DNA of 64,000 nt from Streptococcus australis (lineage in GTDB: Bacteria; Bacillota; Bacilli; Lactobacillales; Streptococcaceae). A program made the translations under genes and the position numbers. The stretch spans positions 108,700-172,699 of the forward strand of contig NZ_JADNGY010000002.1 in NCBI RefSeq assembly GCF_015553625.1. The letters are read 5' to 3'. This document shows, piece after piece, positions 42,943-53,264 of the stretch (positions within the stretch are counted from its first letter, which is position 1; each line of letters begins with the position of its first letter). The notes below the pieces were generated by a model. It was given only the letters and a program-made list of their open reading frames with translations, did not search any database and was not told the DNA's origin.

Positions 42943-44441
42943 TAAAGCTCTTCTCCGTTCATAATCTGGTAAATCTTTTTCATATCGACTGCATCACGAA
43001 TAACTGCTGCCAGTTTATCATATTGCAAATCCTTAAATTCTTTGAGATCAATCGCCTGATCTGTGATAGGTTCCAAGCCCTTTTCCAGGCGGATTTGGTT
43101 CAAATAATCGCGCGTCCATTGAGAATTATCAAAAACTCCGTGAAGATAGGTTCCTTGGATTCGTTTATCTGGTGAAACGGCACCATCATACCTACTAGTC
43201 TCTTCGCCATTCTGAAGAACAATGCGAGAAAAAGGCGATACCTGATCTGAAATTTCAGTTTCTCCCATATGGATTTCGTAACCTTCCAAGAGTTGCCCCT
43301 CATGTTCTGCTTGAACTTGAGTGGTGCGTTTGGTTCCTTGCATCTGGGTTTCAACATCAAGAAGTCCCAATCCTTCAATTTCATCCAATTCTGATTCGAC
43401 ATGGTTTGGATCTGAAATTTTCTTTCCTAAAAGTTGGAAGCCCCCACAAATTCCAAAAATGCGAATACCCTGATCAGCGCACTGACGGATTTGATCAACA
43501 ATCCCTGAATCTTGGAGAACTTGCATATCTTCGATAGTATTTTTGCTTCCAGGTAGAATCAAGAGATCCGGATTTCCAATGGCATCCCCTGGCATGACAT
43601 AACGAACTGAAACGTCCGGTTGAATTTCCAAACTATGAAAATCTGTGAAGTTGGAGATGCGTTTTAGGGTGATAATGGCCACATCCAGGTCTTTTTCATG
43701 ATTAAAGCTGCGTCCTTTACTACCTAAAGCGACACTATCCTCACTATCAATATCGATATCTGCATAAGGGACCACACCTAGGACAGGCACGTGGGTAAGC
43801 TCTTCGATCATATCGATTCCAGATTGAAGGAGGGCAACATCTCCCCTAAATTTATTAATCAGAACCCCTTTGATCCGTTTTCGGTCCTCTTCTGGCATTA
43901 ATTCGATTGTACCATAAATAGAGGCAAATACGCCTCCCTTGTCAATATCCGCAACTAAGATGACCGGAGCATCAACCAGACGAGCCATCCCCATATTGAC
44001 GATATCGCGTTCATTTAAGTTGATTTCAGCTGGACTACCCGCACCTTCCAAGATAATGGCATCATACTCCTGGTCCAATTCTTGGTAGACTTCTTTGATT
44101 TTAGGCAGTAACTCTTGCTTAAATTCATGGTAATCTACTGCATCCATATCTTTTAGGACTTTCCCCATAAAAACCACTTGAGATTTGCGGTCTGAAGTGG
44201 GCTTGAGTAAGACCGGATTCATACGGACATCTGGATCGATGCCCGCTGCTTCTGCTTGTACCACCTGTGCTCGCCCCATCTCAAATCCTTTTTTGGTGAT
44301 AAAGGAGTTCAAGGCCATATTTTGAGATTTAAAGGGAACGACCGTGTAGCCATCTTGCTTTAAAATACGGCACAAGCCCGCAGCAATTAAACTTTTACCA
44401 GCATCTGAAGCTGTTCCCTGAATCATTAACGATTTTGCCAT
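42942..44441 (-). CDS. cbiP: adenosylcobyric acid synthase
   Basis: The 499-residue glutamine-dependent amidotransferase amidates side chains b, d, e and g. The N-terminal ATP-binding domain reads MIQGTASDAGKS. The C-terminal class I glutaminase domain has nucleophile Cys in FGICGGFQLLG and His in GTYLHGVFDN. It overlaps cbiO by 16 nt. Length matches the family. Confidence 0.95.
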   Translation of the reverse strand: MAKSLMIQGTASDAGKSLIAAGLCRILKQDGYTVVPFKSQNMALNSFITKKGFEMGRAQVVQAEAAGIDPDVRMNPVLLKPTSDRKSQVVFMGKVLKDMDAVDYHEFKQELLPKIKEVYQELDQEYDAIILEGAGSPAEINLNERDIVNMGMARLVDAPVILVADIDKGGVFASIYGTIELMPEEDRKRIKGVLINKFRGDVALLQSGIDMIEELTHVPVLGVVPYADIDIDSEDSVALGSKGRSFNHEKDLDVAIITLKRISNFTDFHSLEIQPDVSVRYVMPGDAIGNPDLLILPGSKNTIEDMQVLQDSGIVDQIRQCADQGIRIFGICGGFQLLGKKISDPNHVESELDEIEGLGLLDVETQMQGTKRTTQVQAEHEGQLLEGYEIHMGETEISDQVSPFSRIVLQNGEETSRYDGAVSPDKRIQGTYLHGVFDNSQWTRDYLNQIRLEKGLEPITDQAIDLKEFKDLQYDKLAAVIRDAVDMKKIYQIMNGEEL

Positions 44442-45241
44442 AGATATCCTTCTTTCAACTGCTCAAATAGAATCTCTTCATTTTCAACAAGGGGTGTCTG
44501 GATTGCCTGATGAAGTTTGACAATCCATGGCACAGAAAGTCCAGCATCTAACAACAATTTTTCTTCCTGGAATACTTCATATTTTGTTCCTTGGGTCATA
44601 ATCTGGCCTTTTTTGATGAGGTAGGCATAGTCACAACAGTCATACATGAGATCCATGTCGTGGCTGGTAACAATAATGCTGGTTCCATTGGAAACAAGTT
44701 TTTTCATAATCATGGCCATTTGGTCCCGCCCTTTAGGATCCAATCCAGCAGTCGGCTCGTCTAACAATAGAAAACGTGGTTTGAGAGCTAACATCCCCGC
44801 AATGGCTACTTTTTTCTTTTGGCCGTAACTCAAATATTGCACCGGTCGATCCTGCAACTCTTCGATGTCCATCAGTTCAATGGCTTCTTGAACCCGTTTC
44901 TCACACTCCTCTTTGGAGTATCCTAAATTCTCTAATGCCATGCCAATATCATCTTTGGCAATGGTATAAAACAATTGCTGCTCCGGATTTTGAAAGACCA
45001 TATTGACTTCTTGCCGGTAAGCAAACAAAGCTTTCTTCTTATCTTGAATGACCTGATTATCCAAACTCACACTGCCTTCTTGGGGCTTGAGCAGTTTGGT
45101 CATGACCTTCATCAGGGTAGATTTCCCGGAACCATTGGTTCCAATAATTCCAGTAATCTTTCCTTCCATGAATTCCATATTCACATGGTCCACAGCTTTC
45201 AAATCATCAAATAAAACCGTAATATTCTCTAATTTTAACAT
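44426..45241 (-). CDS. cbiO: cobalt ECF transporter ATPase
   Basis: The 271-residue ATPase has Walker A IGTNGSGKST, signature LSYGQKKKVA and Walker B FLLLDEPTAGLD. Start ATG 45241 (MLKLENITV) begins the domain; the upstream frame adds a basic leader over the cbiQ end. It powers the CbiMNQO cobalt importer and is the last gene of that set. Confidence 0.93.
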   Translation of the reverse strand: MLKLENITVLFDDLKAVDHVNMEFMEGKITGIIGTNGSGKSTLMKVMTKLLKPQEGSVSLDNQVIQDKKKALFAYRQEVNMVFQNPEQQLFYTIAKDDIGMALENLGYSKEECEKRVQEAIELMDIEELQDRPVQYLSYGQKKKVAIAGMLALKPRFLLLDEPTAGLDPKGRDQMAMIMKKLVSNGTSIIVTSHDMDLMYDCCDYAYLIKKGQIMTQGTKYEVFQEEKLLLDAGLSVPWIVKLHQAIQTPLVENEEILFEQLKEGYLWQNR

Positions 45242-45245
45242 ATTT

Positions 45246-45935
45246 TTATTCCTCTTCATCAATTTCTTTAGCTTGAGCAAATTTCAGGGTTAGGACATCA
45301 TTTAAGCGCTGATTATCCGCCAATAATTTTACAAATAAGGTATTGGCTAATCTTCCCCAGCCAAGATAACTTTTTTTCTTATTTACAAATGAAAACTTCA
45401 AATCTAAGGTATCTCGAATGGTTAAAAATTCGATTAATACTAGAAAGATAAAGCGATACATAAGAACGATTAATTCCATTAAGATAGCCGGCAAATGAAG
45501 GGTTTTACAAAGCTTCATCATCTGGTTAAAGGGAATGGTTAAAGCCATAAAATAGGTTGAAATTAAAGAACAGTAAATTCTCATAACAATCGGTCCAACT
45601 TGTTTGGCAGAAGAATGAAAAACTCCTAAATAGCCATGACTTCCAACTGGAATGGCCATTAAAAACTGATGACTATTTTCACCATAGCTAATGACAAAGG
45701 TCGCCATACTTAATAAAATGAAAATAGACGGATAGCGAAACCAGCTCAAGTATTTTAAAATAGGAAGTCTAGCAATATAACACGTCAAGGGGACCATGAT
45801 AGCAATTAGTAGAATTTGTAAGGGGAGGAAACCAGAGAAAGAAATAATCATTAACAAAATATACAAACTGAACTTATGCAGTTCTGGAACTGCAGTCCAA
45901 CGGTTATTATACGCATAGCGATCAATTACAAACAT
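45246..45935 (-). CDS. cbiQ: cobalt ECF transporter T component
   Basis: The 229-residue membrane protein has about five helices and the coupling motif typical of EcfT/CbiQ near the C-terminal part (LADNQRLNDVLTLKFA region). It couples ATP hydrolysis by CbiO to the substrate-specific CbiM. It follows cbiN by 34 bp. Confidence 0.9.
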   Translation of the reverse strand: MFVIDRYAYNNRWTAVPELHKFSLYILLMIISFSGFLPLQILLIAIMVPLTCYIARLPILKYLSWFRYPSIFILLSMATFVISYGENSHQFLMAIPVGSHGYLGVFHSSAKQVGPIVMRIYCSLISTYFMALTIPFNQMMKLCKTLHLPAILMELIVLMYRFIFLVLIEFLTIRDTLDLKFSFVNKKKSYLGWGRLANTLFVKLLADNQRLNDVLTLKFAQAKEIDEEE

Positions 45936-45969
45936 AGTTTCCTCCCATACAAATACTTACTAAACTAAA

Positions 45970-46254
45970 TTATTTTTCCTGATGTTTTTTTCCTCTTTGG
46001 TAACCGATGACATAGAAGATAATCCCCGCACCGATACTACCTTGAAGGGTAAAGAGTAGGCTTTCAACTTCTGATCCTGGTGGTTCAAACAAAGGTGAAA
46101 ACCAAGGTTTATAGTCCTTTTGAATAGTCGAAATAGCATTTTCTGCAGCATCATCCGTACCACTATATTCTACTCCTTTAGGAGCAAATAAGAAAGCACC
46201 GACAATAATCACAATAATGGCAGCTAATAACAAAAGATTCTTGTGTTTTTTCAT
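45970..46254 (-). CDS. cbiN: cobalt ECF transporter accessory subunit
   Basis: The 94-residue protein has two transmembrane helices (about residues 6-24 and 68-86). The short external loop (DDAAENAI, PGSEVESLLFTLQGS) is characteristic of CbiN, which helps load cobalt into CbiM. It overlaps the cbiM stop by 4 nt. Confidence 0.92.
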   Translation of the reverse strand: MKKHKNLLLLAAIIVIIVGAFLFAPKGVEYSGTDDAAENAISTIQKDYKPWFSPLFEPPGSEVESLLFTLQGSIGAGIIFYVIGYQRGKKHQEK

Positions 46255-46979
46255 AGGAAGAGTCCCTCTCTTTCTGTCGCATTTTCAGAAATCAAGTTAT
46301 AGAAGATAACTGTAAGTAGTCCTTCTACAATGGCAATTGGAATTTGCGTAATCAGAAAGACTCCTAAGAACTTAATGGTTGAACCCACAAATCCAGTAGT
46401 TGGATCTGGGAAGACCAATCCAAGTTGAAGCGAAGTTGTTGCGTAAGTCGCTAAATCTGCAATCATCGCACACAAGAAGAGTGAGACTGGTTTAGATAGT
46501 TTCAAAGAACGACTGAATTTATAAACTGCAAATCCAACAAAAGGACCTACGACTGCCATTGAAAAGGCATTGGCTCCAAGGGTTGTCAACCCACCGTGGG
46601 CAAGAAGAAGAGCTTGGAACAACAAACAAATCGTTCCTAGTACACTAATAACAGATGGCCCAAACATAGCAGTTCCCAAACCAACGCCGGTTGGGTGAGA
46701 GCTAGATCCTGTTACTGAAGGGATCTTCAATGAGGATAAGATAAAGATAAAGGCACCGGATAAGGCCAACATGGTTTTTGAATTTGGATCTTTTGAAATA
46801 ATCTTCTTAATTTTGACCAATCCAAAAATGAAGAATGGTAAAAATAGCAAGAACCAGACAATACACCATACTAAAGGTAGATAGCCTTCCATAATATGCA
46901 TGGCAGCGACCGGTTGAGGTCTAAAAATAATCAGCAAAGCTAGGATAGCAATTGCTAGCATTTTATTATTACGTTTCAT
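46251..46979 (-). CDS. cbiM: cobalt ECF transporter substrate-binding membrane subunit
   Basis: The 242-residue membrane protein has a cleavable signal (ends PVAA) that would expose Met-His-Ile-Met-Glu, the N-terminal loop whose His2 coordinates cobalt in this family. Seven helices follow, with the conserved GSSSHPTGVGLG. This is the specificity subunit. It marks direct cobalt import inside the B12 operon. Confidence 0.94.
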   Translation of the reverse strand: MKRNNKMLAIAILALLIIFRPQPVAAMHIMEGYLPLVWCIVWFLLFLPFFIFGLVKIKKIISKDPNSKTMLALSGAFIFILSSLKIPSVTGSSSHPTGVGLGTAMFGPSVISVLGTICLLFQALLLAHGGLTTLGANAFSMAVVGPFVGFAVYKFSRSLKLSKPVSLFLCAMIADLATYATTSLQLGLVFPDPTTGFVGSTIKFLGVFLITQIPIAIVEGLLTVIFYNLISENATEREGLFL

Positions 46980-46997
46980 AATAGAATTCCTCTTTTC

Positions 46998-47702
46998 TTA
47001 CCCCAAGGGGCTTTTTTTTACTAATAACGTTGTAAAATAATCCAATCTATCATCGACTGTTAAGTCCGATACTCCGTACAAAATCCTTTGCTTTTCAGTA
47101 GAGGCATGACTGACTAAAAATGTTTTTTCAATCAGGTCGTACTTCTCCAACAAGGGAAGAATCACATCCAAATGATTGGCCACTTTCATAATCACAACTG
47201 TATCATGAATCGCCAGTGCTTGGTCAATCTTATCCGCATCTGCTGTAGCAGGAACAACTGCAAAGGACTCTTCATCCATGGTCAACGGTTGGCCCAAAAC
47301 AGAAGCCATGCTACCAAATGAGGTAATCCCAGGAATGGTTTGGGTATCAATGCTATTCCCAATTAGTCTCAAGAGGTAACTATAGGTACTATAGACCATC
47401 GGATCCCCTAATGTGATAAAGCCAACATTCTTCCCAGCCTTTACATCTTCTACAATTTCAGCAGCAATTTGTTCCCATTGAGGTTCTTTCTTTTCTAGCG
47501 AACGAACCATTGGAAAATGGCGTTGTTTAATCTCAAGTTGATCGCTGACATAGGGACTCGCAATCGTCAATGCCACACTCTTGGAGCCGCGTTTGGCTTC
47601 TGGAGTGTATAAAATATCCAAGGTTTCCAAAATATTTTTAGCTTTAACGGTTACGAGCTCACTGTCTCCTGGACCAATCCCAATACCGTAAAATGTTGCC
47701 AT
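46998..47702 (-). CDS. cbiL: (cobalt-)precorrin-2 C20-methyltransferase
   Basis: The 234-residue SAM-dependent methyltransferase of the corrin tetrapyrrole family has an N-terminal FYGIGIGPGDSELVTVKA and GDPMVYSTYSYL in the middle. It methylates C20 of cobalt-sirohydrochlorin. It lies 10 bp after cbiK. Confidence 0.93.
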   Translation of the reverse strand: MATFYGIGIGPGDSELVTVKAKNILETLDILYTPEAKRGSKSVALTIASPYVSDQLEIKQRHFPMVRSLEKKEPQWEQIAAEIVEDVKAGKNVGFITLGDPMVYSTYSYLLRLIGNSIDTQTIPGITSFGSMASVLGQPLTMDEESFAVVPATADADKIDQALAIHDTVVIMKVANHLDVILPLLEKYDLIEKTFLVSHASTEKQRILYGVSDLTVDDRLDYFTTLLVKKSPLG

Positions 47703-47712
47703 TTTTGACCTC

Positions 47713-48486
47713 CTATTGAATAATTTTTTCTAGGTGTTGAACATAGAGTTCTTGAACACTTGGGTATTCACCAAGTCCAATCAAGTGTGTCTCTACTTGG
47801 TATCCTTTTTCTGTAAAGAAGTGCTTCCATGATCCTTCTTCATCCGAACACAAATCATTGGTAGCATGATCCCCAGCCACTAACATAAAGGGAGCAAGAT
47901 GAACTTTTTTAACGCCTTTAGCTTCCAGACGTTTTTCAAGTAACTCTACCGGAGGATAAGACTCGACACAACCGATATAGACAGCTTCATCCGTCAGCAT
48001 ATGGTCTAAAGCAGCATAGGCAGTAAAGGCATAATGCTGACTACCATGTCCCATAAGGATGGTTGCTTCATCTACATTATTATTATTGTATTCTTTTACA
48101 AGAATATTTGCAACATTTTCATAATCTTCTTCACTAAAAAGAAGAGGTTTCCCGATTTTTAGAAGTTCAAAATCTTCTTTAAACTGGTTGGCTTGGTGAA
48201 CCACTTTTTCATATTCACTTCCCAAGATAATGTGGAGTGGTTGAATATAAACTTCCTTGACACCATCCTTTTTCAATTGTTCCAATAATTGGTTCACAGT
48301 TGGAACTGAGATTCCTTCATTTTCTTTAATGCGCTTAATGACAACATTCGAAGTGAAGGCACGGTGGACCTGAAAATCTGGGAACCGCTGTTGGATCGTT
48401 TCTTCACAGGCTTGAATGGTTTTCTTTCGTGTTTCAGGATAGGTGGTTCCAAAACTGACGACAATAATTGCTTTACTCATTTTCAC
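47713..48486 (-). CDS. cbiK: sirohydrochlorin cobaltochelatase (anaerobic)
   Basis: The 257-residue enzyme inserts cobalt into sirohydrochlorin before ring contraction, which defines the early-cobalt (anaerobic) route. Active-site histidines lie in LMGHGSQHYAF and VAGDHATND. An in-frame ATG two codons in (MSKAI) is an alternative start. It overlaps the cobA-hemD stop by 14 nt. Confidence 0.94.
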   Translation of the reverse strand: MKMSKAIIVVSFGTTYPETRKKTIQACEETIQQRFPDFQVHRAFTSNVVIKRIKENEGISVPTVNQLLEQLKKDGVKEVYIQPLHIILGSEYEKVVHQANQFKEDFELLKIGKPLLFSEEDYENVANILVKEYNNNNVDEATILMGHGSQHYAFTAYAALDHMLTDEAVYIGCVESYPPVELLEKRLEAKGVKKVHLAPFMLVAGDHATNDLCSDEEGSWKHFFTEKGYQVETHLIGLGEYPSVQELYVQHLEKIIQ

Positions 48487-49933
48487 TTTCCCTTCTAAAA
48501 AAAGTTTGGCAAGCTTTACAAACCGATTTTAAGGTTCTTTCTTCTGTTTCAATCAATTGATGATAGCCAGCTTTTTCCAATACAGATCTGGTATTGTCTC
48601 CCATTATGACAATTGGTTTCTCTTTCCAATTCTCTTGGGTTTTCTCCGCCATCAAAATAAAGTGGTAGGCTGCAGCAGAGTTTGGTAAACAAATCAGCTG
48701 AATATCCTCTGCATGATAAGTGAAAGATTCACTTTCAAAGGCCACAGAATGAGTGGTGTGGATTGGGAAGCTTAAAACTTCTGCTACTGCTTTTTCCTTA
48801 ATATCAGAAGTGAGAATGATCCAGTTTCCTTCTTGCTCCCTCATCCGTTTCACAAAATTCTCTTCTGCGAAATCATTGATTTGATCATACAGGCGAATAC
48901 CTGCTTCTTTAATGGTCTTGATGGTATGATGACCACTTGCTACAATCTTCAGATGGCTGAGAGTCCGAATATCCAGATCTTTTTGTTGCAAATAAGCAAC
49001 AAAGAAGTTCCAAGAGCTTGGGTCTGTCACTACTAAACCGTCGATATTAGAAAGTTGAGGAAGTTGCAGTTCTTTTGCAAGCAATTTACTTGGAGAATGG
49101 AATGCATACACTGTCGCCCCAGCATCCCTCAATAGTTTAGGAAGTTTGGCATTAGGTGTTTCTTGCACCAAGAGGGTTCGACCGAACAAAGGCAGATTTT
49201 CATGGTAGTTTAATTCCTCACGAAAAGCAACAACGTCCCCAATCACAATCAAACTTGGTGCTTTCATCTGGTGTTTTTCAGCCAGTTCAACAATGGTCTC
49301 TAATTTTCCATCAATGGAACGTTGTTGAGGGTGAGTAGCCCATTCGATAATCGCTACTGGAGTTTCCTTATCGTAACCACGAACCAACAATTCCTCACAA
49401 ATAGTTTGCAAGTTTTTCATTCCCATAAGGAAGACTAGAGTTCCTTTTAAGTGGGAAATCGCATCCCAATTCAGTGCTTCACTGGCATCTTGTAGATGCC
49501 CAGTAAAGACATGAAAGCTAGTCGCGACATTTCTAAAGGTCATGGGAATGCCTGCATAGGCAAGGCCTGCTATAGAAGAGGTAATTCCTGGTACAACTTC
49601 AAAGGGAATCCCTTCTTGGATAAGAGTTTGAGCTTCCTCTCCTCCTCGGCCAAAAATATAGGGATCGCCACTTTTTAGGCGAACAACTTTTTTCCCTTCT
49701 TTGGCTTTTGCAACCAAGACTTCTTCAATTTTTTCTTGAGAAACACAAGGTTGATTAGGAATCTTACCAACATAGATCTTTTCACAGTTCGCTTTTGTGT
49801 AGGACAGAAGCATAGGATTTACTAAGCGGTCATAGATAAGCACTTCCGCTTCTTCAAGTCTCCGTGCTCCTTTAATAGAGATTAATTCTTCATCCCCTGG
49901 ACCCGCACCTACTAAACTTACAAAACCACTCAT
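48473..49933 (-). CDS. cobA-hemD: uroporphyrinogen-III C-methyltransferase fused to HemD-like domain
   Basis: The 486-residue fusion has a SUMT domain at residues 1-245 (LVGAGPGDEELISIKGA, VRLKSGDPYIFGRGGEE, GITSSIAGLAYAGIP), which makes precorrin-2. The C-terminal half, about 255-480, resembles HemD (DPSSWNFFVAYL, ILTSDIKEKAV) but is divergent. As the operon also encodes stand-alone HemD, the second half may be redundant or degraded. Such fusions are known in Firmicutes. Confidence 0.9.
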   Translation of the reverse strand: MSGFVSLVGAGPGDEELISIKGARRLEEAEVLIYDRLVNPMLLSYTKANCEKIYVGKIPNQPCVSQEKIEEVLVAKAKEGKKVVRLKSGDPYIFGRGGEEAQTLIQEGIPFEVVPGITSSIAGLAYAGIPMTFRNVATSFHVFTGHLQDASEALNWDAISHLKGTLVFLMGMKNLQTICEELLVRGYDKETPVAIIEWATHPQQRSIDGKLETIVELAEKHQMKAPSLIVIGDVVAFREELNYHENLPLFGRTLLVQETPNAKLPKLLRDAGATVYAFHSPSKLLAKELQLPQLSNIDGLVVTDPSSWNFFVAYLQQKDLDIRTLSHLKIVASGHHTIKTIKEAGIRLYDQINDFAEENFVKRMREQEGNWIILTSDIKEKAVAEVLSFPIHTTHSVAFESESFTYHAEDIQLICLPNSAAAYHFILMAEKTQENWKEKPIVIMGDNTRSVLEKAGYHQLIETEERTLKSVCKACQTFFRRESENE

Positions 49934-50691
49934 CCATTCACCTCTTTCTTTAAATGGGTCTCCAATTCCTCAATAGTTGACACTACTTTAGGATAGTTGA
50001 CAATAGGTCGTGAAATAATCACACAATCCATTCCAAGTTCTTGACATCCTTCGATTTTTTCTCGAATCCCACCAATACTTCCACTTTCTTTGGAAACAAA
50101 TACTTCTGCTTTCGAGCGAGCCAGCAATTCTTTGTTGCACTCTTTAGAGAAAGGAGCCTTAATCGCATCAATTTGATCCGGAACAAGTCCCAACTCTTCA
50201 CAACCTTTTAGAACTTCTGAAGTCGGAAGAACACGAACCACAATACGCGACTCTGGTAAACCATGAACAAAAAGTGGCAAGGTTTTGCTTCCAGTTCCTA
50301 AATAGACTGTTTTATATTCTTTCTCTTTGATGTATGCAATGGCTTCTTCTGTCGAATGAACAACGGTAGCACCCGATAAGTCGATGGTAGCTTGTCTTTC
50401 AAAGCGCACATATGGAATTCCAGCCTGATTCGCTGCTTTCATCGCTTCTTGAGAGACAATATCCGCAAAGGGATGGGAAGCATCAATAATTTCATCAACG
50501 TCATTCTCTTTGATGAAAGCAACCATTTGGTCAGCGGACATTCTTCCTTGGACCACGTTCTGCCCAAATTTAGAAGCTAAATGGCGGCCATAATCCGACA
50601 CAACAGAGGTAGTCACCGGGATATTCTGTTGCGAGAGGAATTCAAGAATCTCTGTACTTTCAGCTGTTCCACCGAAAAGTAGTTTCATCAT
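49930..50691 (-). CDS. cbiJ: (cobalt-)precorrin-6A reductase
   Basis: The 253-residue NAD(P)H-dependent reductase has an N-terminal LLFGGTAESTEIL, IIDASHPFA near residue 75 and a C-terminal VSKESGSIGG. It reduces the macrocycle after CbiE/T-type steps are prepared. It overlaps both neighbours by 4 nt. Start MMKLL: the first or second Met cannot be told apart. Confidence 0.93.
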   Translation of the reverse strand: MMKLLFGGTAESTEILEFLSQQNIPVTTSVVSDYGRHLASKFGQNVVQGRMSADQMVAFIKENDVDEIIDASHPFADIVSQEAMKAANQAGIPYVRFERQATIDLSGATVVHSTEEAIAYIKEKEYKTVYLGTGSKTLPLFVHGLPESRIVVRVLPTSEVLKGCEELGLVPDQIDAIKAPFSKECNKELLARSKAEVFVSKESGSIGGIREKIEGCQELGMDCVIISRPIVNYPKVVSTIEELETHLKKEVNG

Positions 50692-51413
50692 AGTGTATAT
50701 CCTCGAGGTGTGATCATGCGTCCATTTTTCACATAAGTCTCTTTGTTTCCAACAATGACAATTGTAGTCATGTCTACAAGAGTTTCATCCAAGTCTTCAA
50801 TCGTAGTAAGCACAATTTGTTCTTCCTTACGTCCGATATCCTTACCGATACCGACAATCGTATCTTTGGCTTTGAATTGAGACATAATTTCAAGCGCTCT
50901 TGCTAAGTGCTCTGGACGACCTTTACTTCTTGGATTGTACAGACAAACAACAAAGTCACCTTGTGCTGCTGCATGAAGACGTTTTTCAATCATTTCCCAT
51001 GGAGTCATCAAGTCACTAAGTGAAATATGACAGAAGTCGTTCATGAGAGGTGCTCCCATCACTGCAGCTGCTCCAAGGCTTGCTGTAATTCCTGGTACAA
51101 CCTTCACTTCAAGCGTATCGTTTTCTTCTAATAACTCGAGGATCAAACCAGCCATCCCATAGACACCGGCATCCCCACTCGAAACAACCCCAACATTTTT
51201 TCCAGTTTCGTGAGCTAGATCAATGGCTTTTTGACAGCGTTCAATTTCATGACGCATCCCAGTCGCAACCATTTCTTTATCTTTTACAAGATCTTTGATC
51301 AAACGCATGTAGGTAGAATACCCTACAATAATTTCACAATCTTTGATTGCTTGCAATGCCTCTTGAGACATCAATTCTTCTTTACCTGGGCCAAGTCCAA
51401 TAACGTATAACAT
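50688..51413 (-). CDS. cbiH: (cobalt-)precorrin-3B C17-methyltransferase
   Basis: The 241-residue methyltransferase has LYVIGLGPGKEELMS at the N-terminus, SSGDAGVYGMAGL in the middle and VCLYNPRSKGRPEHL. In the anaerobic route it methylates C17 with ring contraction. A ribosome site AAGGAGAAA precedes ATG 51413. Confidence 0.94.
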   Translation of the reverse strand: MLYVIGLGPGKEELMSQEALQAIKDCEIIVGYSTYMRLIKDLVKDKEMVATGMRHEIERCQKAIDLAHETGKNVGVVSSGDAGVYGMAGLILELLEENDTLEVKVVPGITASLGAAAVMGAPLMNDFCHISLSDLMTPWEMIEKRLHAAAQGDFVVCLYNPRSKGRPEHLARALEIMSQFKAKDTIVGIGKDIGRKEEQIVLTTIEDLDETLVDMTTIVIVGNKETYVKNGRMITPRGYTL

Positions 51414-51438
51414 ATTTATTTCTCCTTGTTTTTAATAT

Positions 51439-52497
51439 TTAATAATTGTTAACTAATTTACCAAGTGCAAATGTTGCACCATTTTGTGCGAACCGTTGGG
51501 TTAGCACATTTCCTTTACTTGCAAGATCAGCGCTAGCAAGCGCAACACTTCCAACCCCAACAGTCTTCTTAACAAATTCCGATTGCGGATATTTATCCGC
51601 CACCACTAGCAGTTCCTCCTTGGAGTAGGTTTGGAAAGGACAGTCAAGGTGTTGGGCTAATTCTAGTATCGCCTGTTCATTTTTTTTGACATCAATACTA
51701 GCAATTTTTGCGATTTCTGAACCGGAGATTCCCTCTTGTTCACAAAATGCATGAAAAGATTCCATAAATGTGGAAGGTGGAAGATCCTTCTTTGCCCCAA
51801 CTCCTAAAACATAGGGTTTTGGATGAATCAGGGCGACCACTTCTTCGTCAACCTCAACTGCTTGAGAGGTCAACCAAATAAATGGGCTCTTATTAGCAAG
51901 GACTTCCTGAATCTGATTTTCTTCAATTACTGTTAAACCTCTCAGGTCAGATACCCAAGGCTTTTCTTGATAAAAATAGACACAGTCCTTATTCGCTAGA
52001 TAAGAATTAAATACTTTTACTAAGTGGCGCAATTCTTCCCGCCACCCATTTACTTCTTTAGCAATATTATCTAGCGCTACAACATTTTGTGTATCTGTTG
52101 CGGTCGTGATTACTGGATTTGAATCTAATAATTCAGCAATTTTAAGTGTAACCTGATTGGCCCCACCTAAGTGACCACTTAACAAACTAATCACATGATT
52201 GGCTTTTTCATCCATAACGATCACAGCAGGGTCAGTTGTTTTATCTTTAATAACTGGGGCAATGCCTCTGACAACCGCACCAATCGCCATGATACAAATT
52301 AAGACATCGACCTCTTGGAATACCGTCCGAAGTCCTTCAATGACACGCCCTTCAATCGGTACCGTTCGTGAGTCAGCGATTTTCACAGTGGTATAGACCG
52401 GACAATCAATCCCAAGTTTTTCCTTGAGCTCTAGTCCTAGATTTTTTGCATTGTTGGTAACCGCCACAATGGCATAACGAGGGGAATCATTTAGCAT
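51439..52497 (-). CDS. cbiG: cobalt-precorrin-5A hydrolase
   Basis: The 352-residue protein has the CbiG arrangement: N-terminal domain ([23 protein letters not shown]), a linker, and a C-terminal domain ([26 protein letters not shown]). It opens the delta-lactone of cobalt-precorrin-5A and releases acetaldehyde. It overlaps cbiF by 11 nt. Its presence confirms the anaerobic route. Confidence 0.94.
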   Translation of the reverse strand: MLNDSPRYAIVAVTNNAKNLGLELKEKLGIDCPVYTTVKIADSRTVPIEGRVIEGLRTVFQEVDVLICIMAIGAVVRGIAPVIKDKTTDPAVIVMDEKANHVISLLSGHLGGANQVTLKIAELLDSNPVITTATDTQNVVALDNIAKEVNGWREELRHLVKVFNSYLANKDCVYFYQEKPWVSDLRGLTVIEENQIQEVLANKSPFIWLTSQAVEVDEEVVALIHPKPYVLGVGAKKDLPPSTFMESFHAFCEQEGISGSEIAKIASIDVKKNEQAILELAQHLDCPFQTYSKEELLVVADKYPQSEFVKKTVGVGSVALASADLASKGNVLTQRFAQNGATFALGKLVNNY

Positions 52498-53260
52498 GCG
52501 AACTCAATCCTTTACGGAATTCATGGTGAAAATCTTTGTGATAGAGCTTAGAGTAGTAAAACTCTTCACCCAAGAAATCTCCAACTAAAATCAAGGCAGT
52601 TTTTCTAATTTTAGCTTCTTTGACCTTCTCAGCAATGGTCTCCAATGTCCCAAAGACTTTGCGTTCATCTGGCCAAGTTGCCTTATAAATCACAGCGACA
52701 GGGGTTTCTTTTGGATAGCCACCCTCGACCAATTCAGCCACCACTTTTTCAATACCCTGTACAGATAAGAAAATGGCCATCGAGGTTCTGTGTTGAGCAT
52801 AACTTCGGAGTGATTCCCGGTCAGGAACAGGGGTCCGTCCAGCCATACGAGTGATAATCACACTCTGAGAAACTTCAGGGACTGTATATTCTGTTCCGAT
52901 ACTTGAGGCAGCTCCTAGGAAAGAGCTCACTCCAGGAATACAGTCAAATTCAATTCCTCTCTTCTTCATCTCTTCTGTTTGCTCACGAATGGAACCATAG
53001 ATAGAGAAATCTCCTGTTTGTAAGCGAACGACATCTTTTCCAGCTTTAACTGCTTCCTCCATGACATCGATAATTTCCATCAAATGCATAGACGCGCTAT
53101 CATGAATCTCAGCACCTTCCTTACAATATTGAAGGAGATCAGGATTCACGAGTGAACCCGCATAAATGACCACGTCCGCTTGGGATAATTTTCGATAACC
53201 TTTTAGGGTAATGAGTTCCACATCACCAGGTCCTGCACCTACAAAATGTACAATTGACAT
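52487..53260 (-). CDS. cbiF: (cobalt-)precorrin-4 C11-methyltransferase
   Basis: The 257-residue methyltransferase reads [33 protein letters not shown] and [13 protein letters not shown], all typical. It methylates C11 and precedes CbiG in the pathway as in the operon. It lies 4 bp after cbiT. Confidence 0.95.
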   Translation of the reverse strand: MSIVHFVGAGPGDVELITLKGYRKLSQADVVIYAGSLVNPDLLQYCKEGAEIHDSASMHLMEIIDVMEEAVKAGKDVVRLQTGDFSIYGSIREQTEEMKKRGIEFDCIPGVSSFLGAASSIGTEYTVPEVSQSVIITRMAGRTPVPDRESLRSYAQHRTSMAIFLSVQGIEKVVAELVEGGYPKETPVAVIYKATWPDERKVFGTLETIAEKVKEAKIRKTALILVGDFLGEEFYYSKLYHKDFHHEFRKGLSSHAK

Positions 53261-53264
53261 ACCT

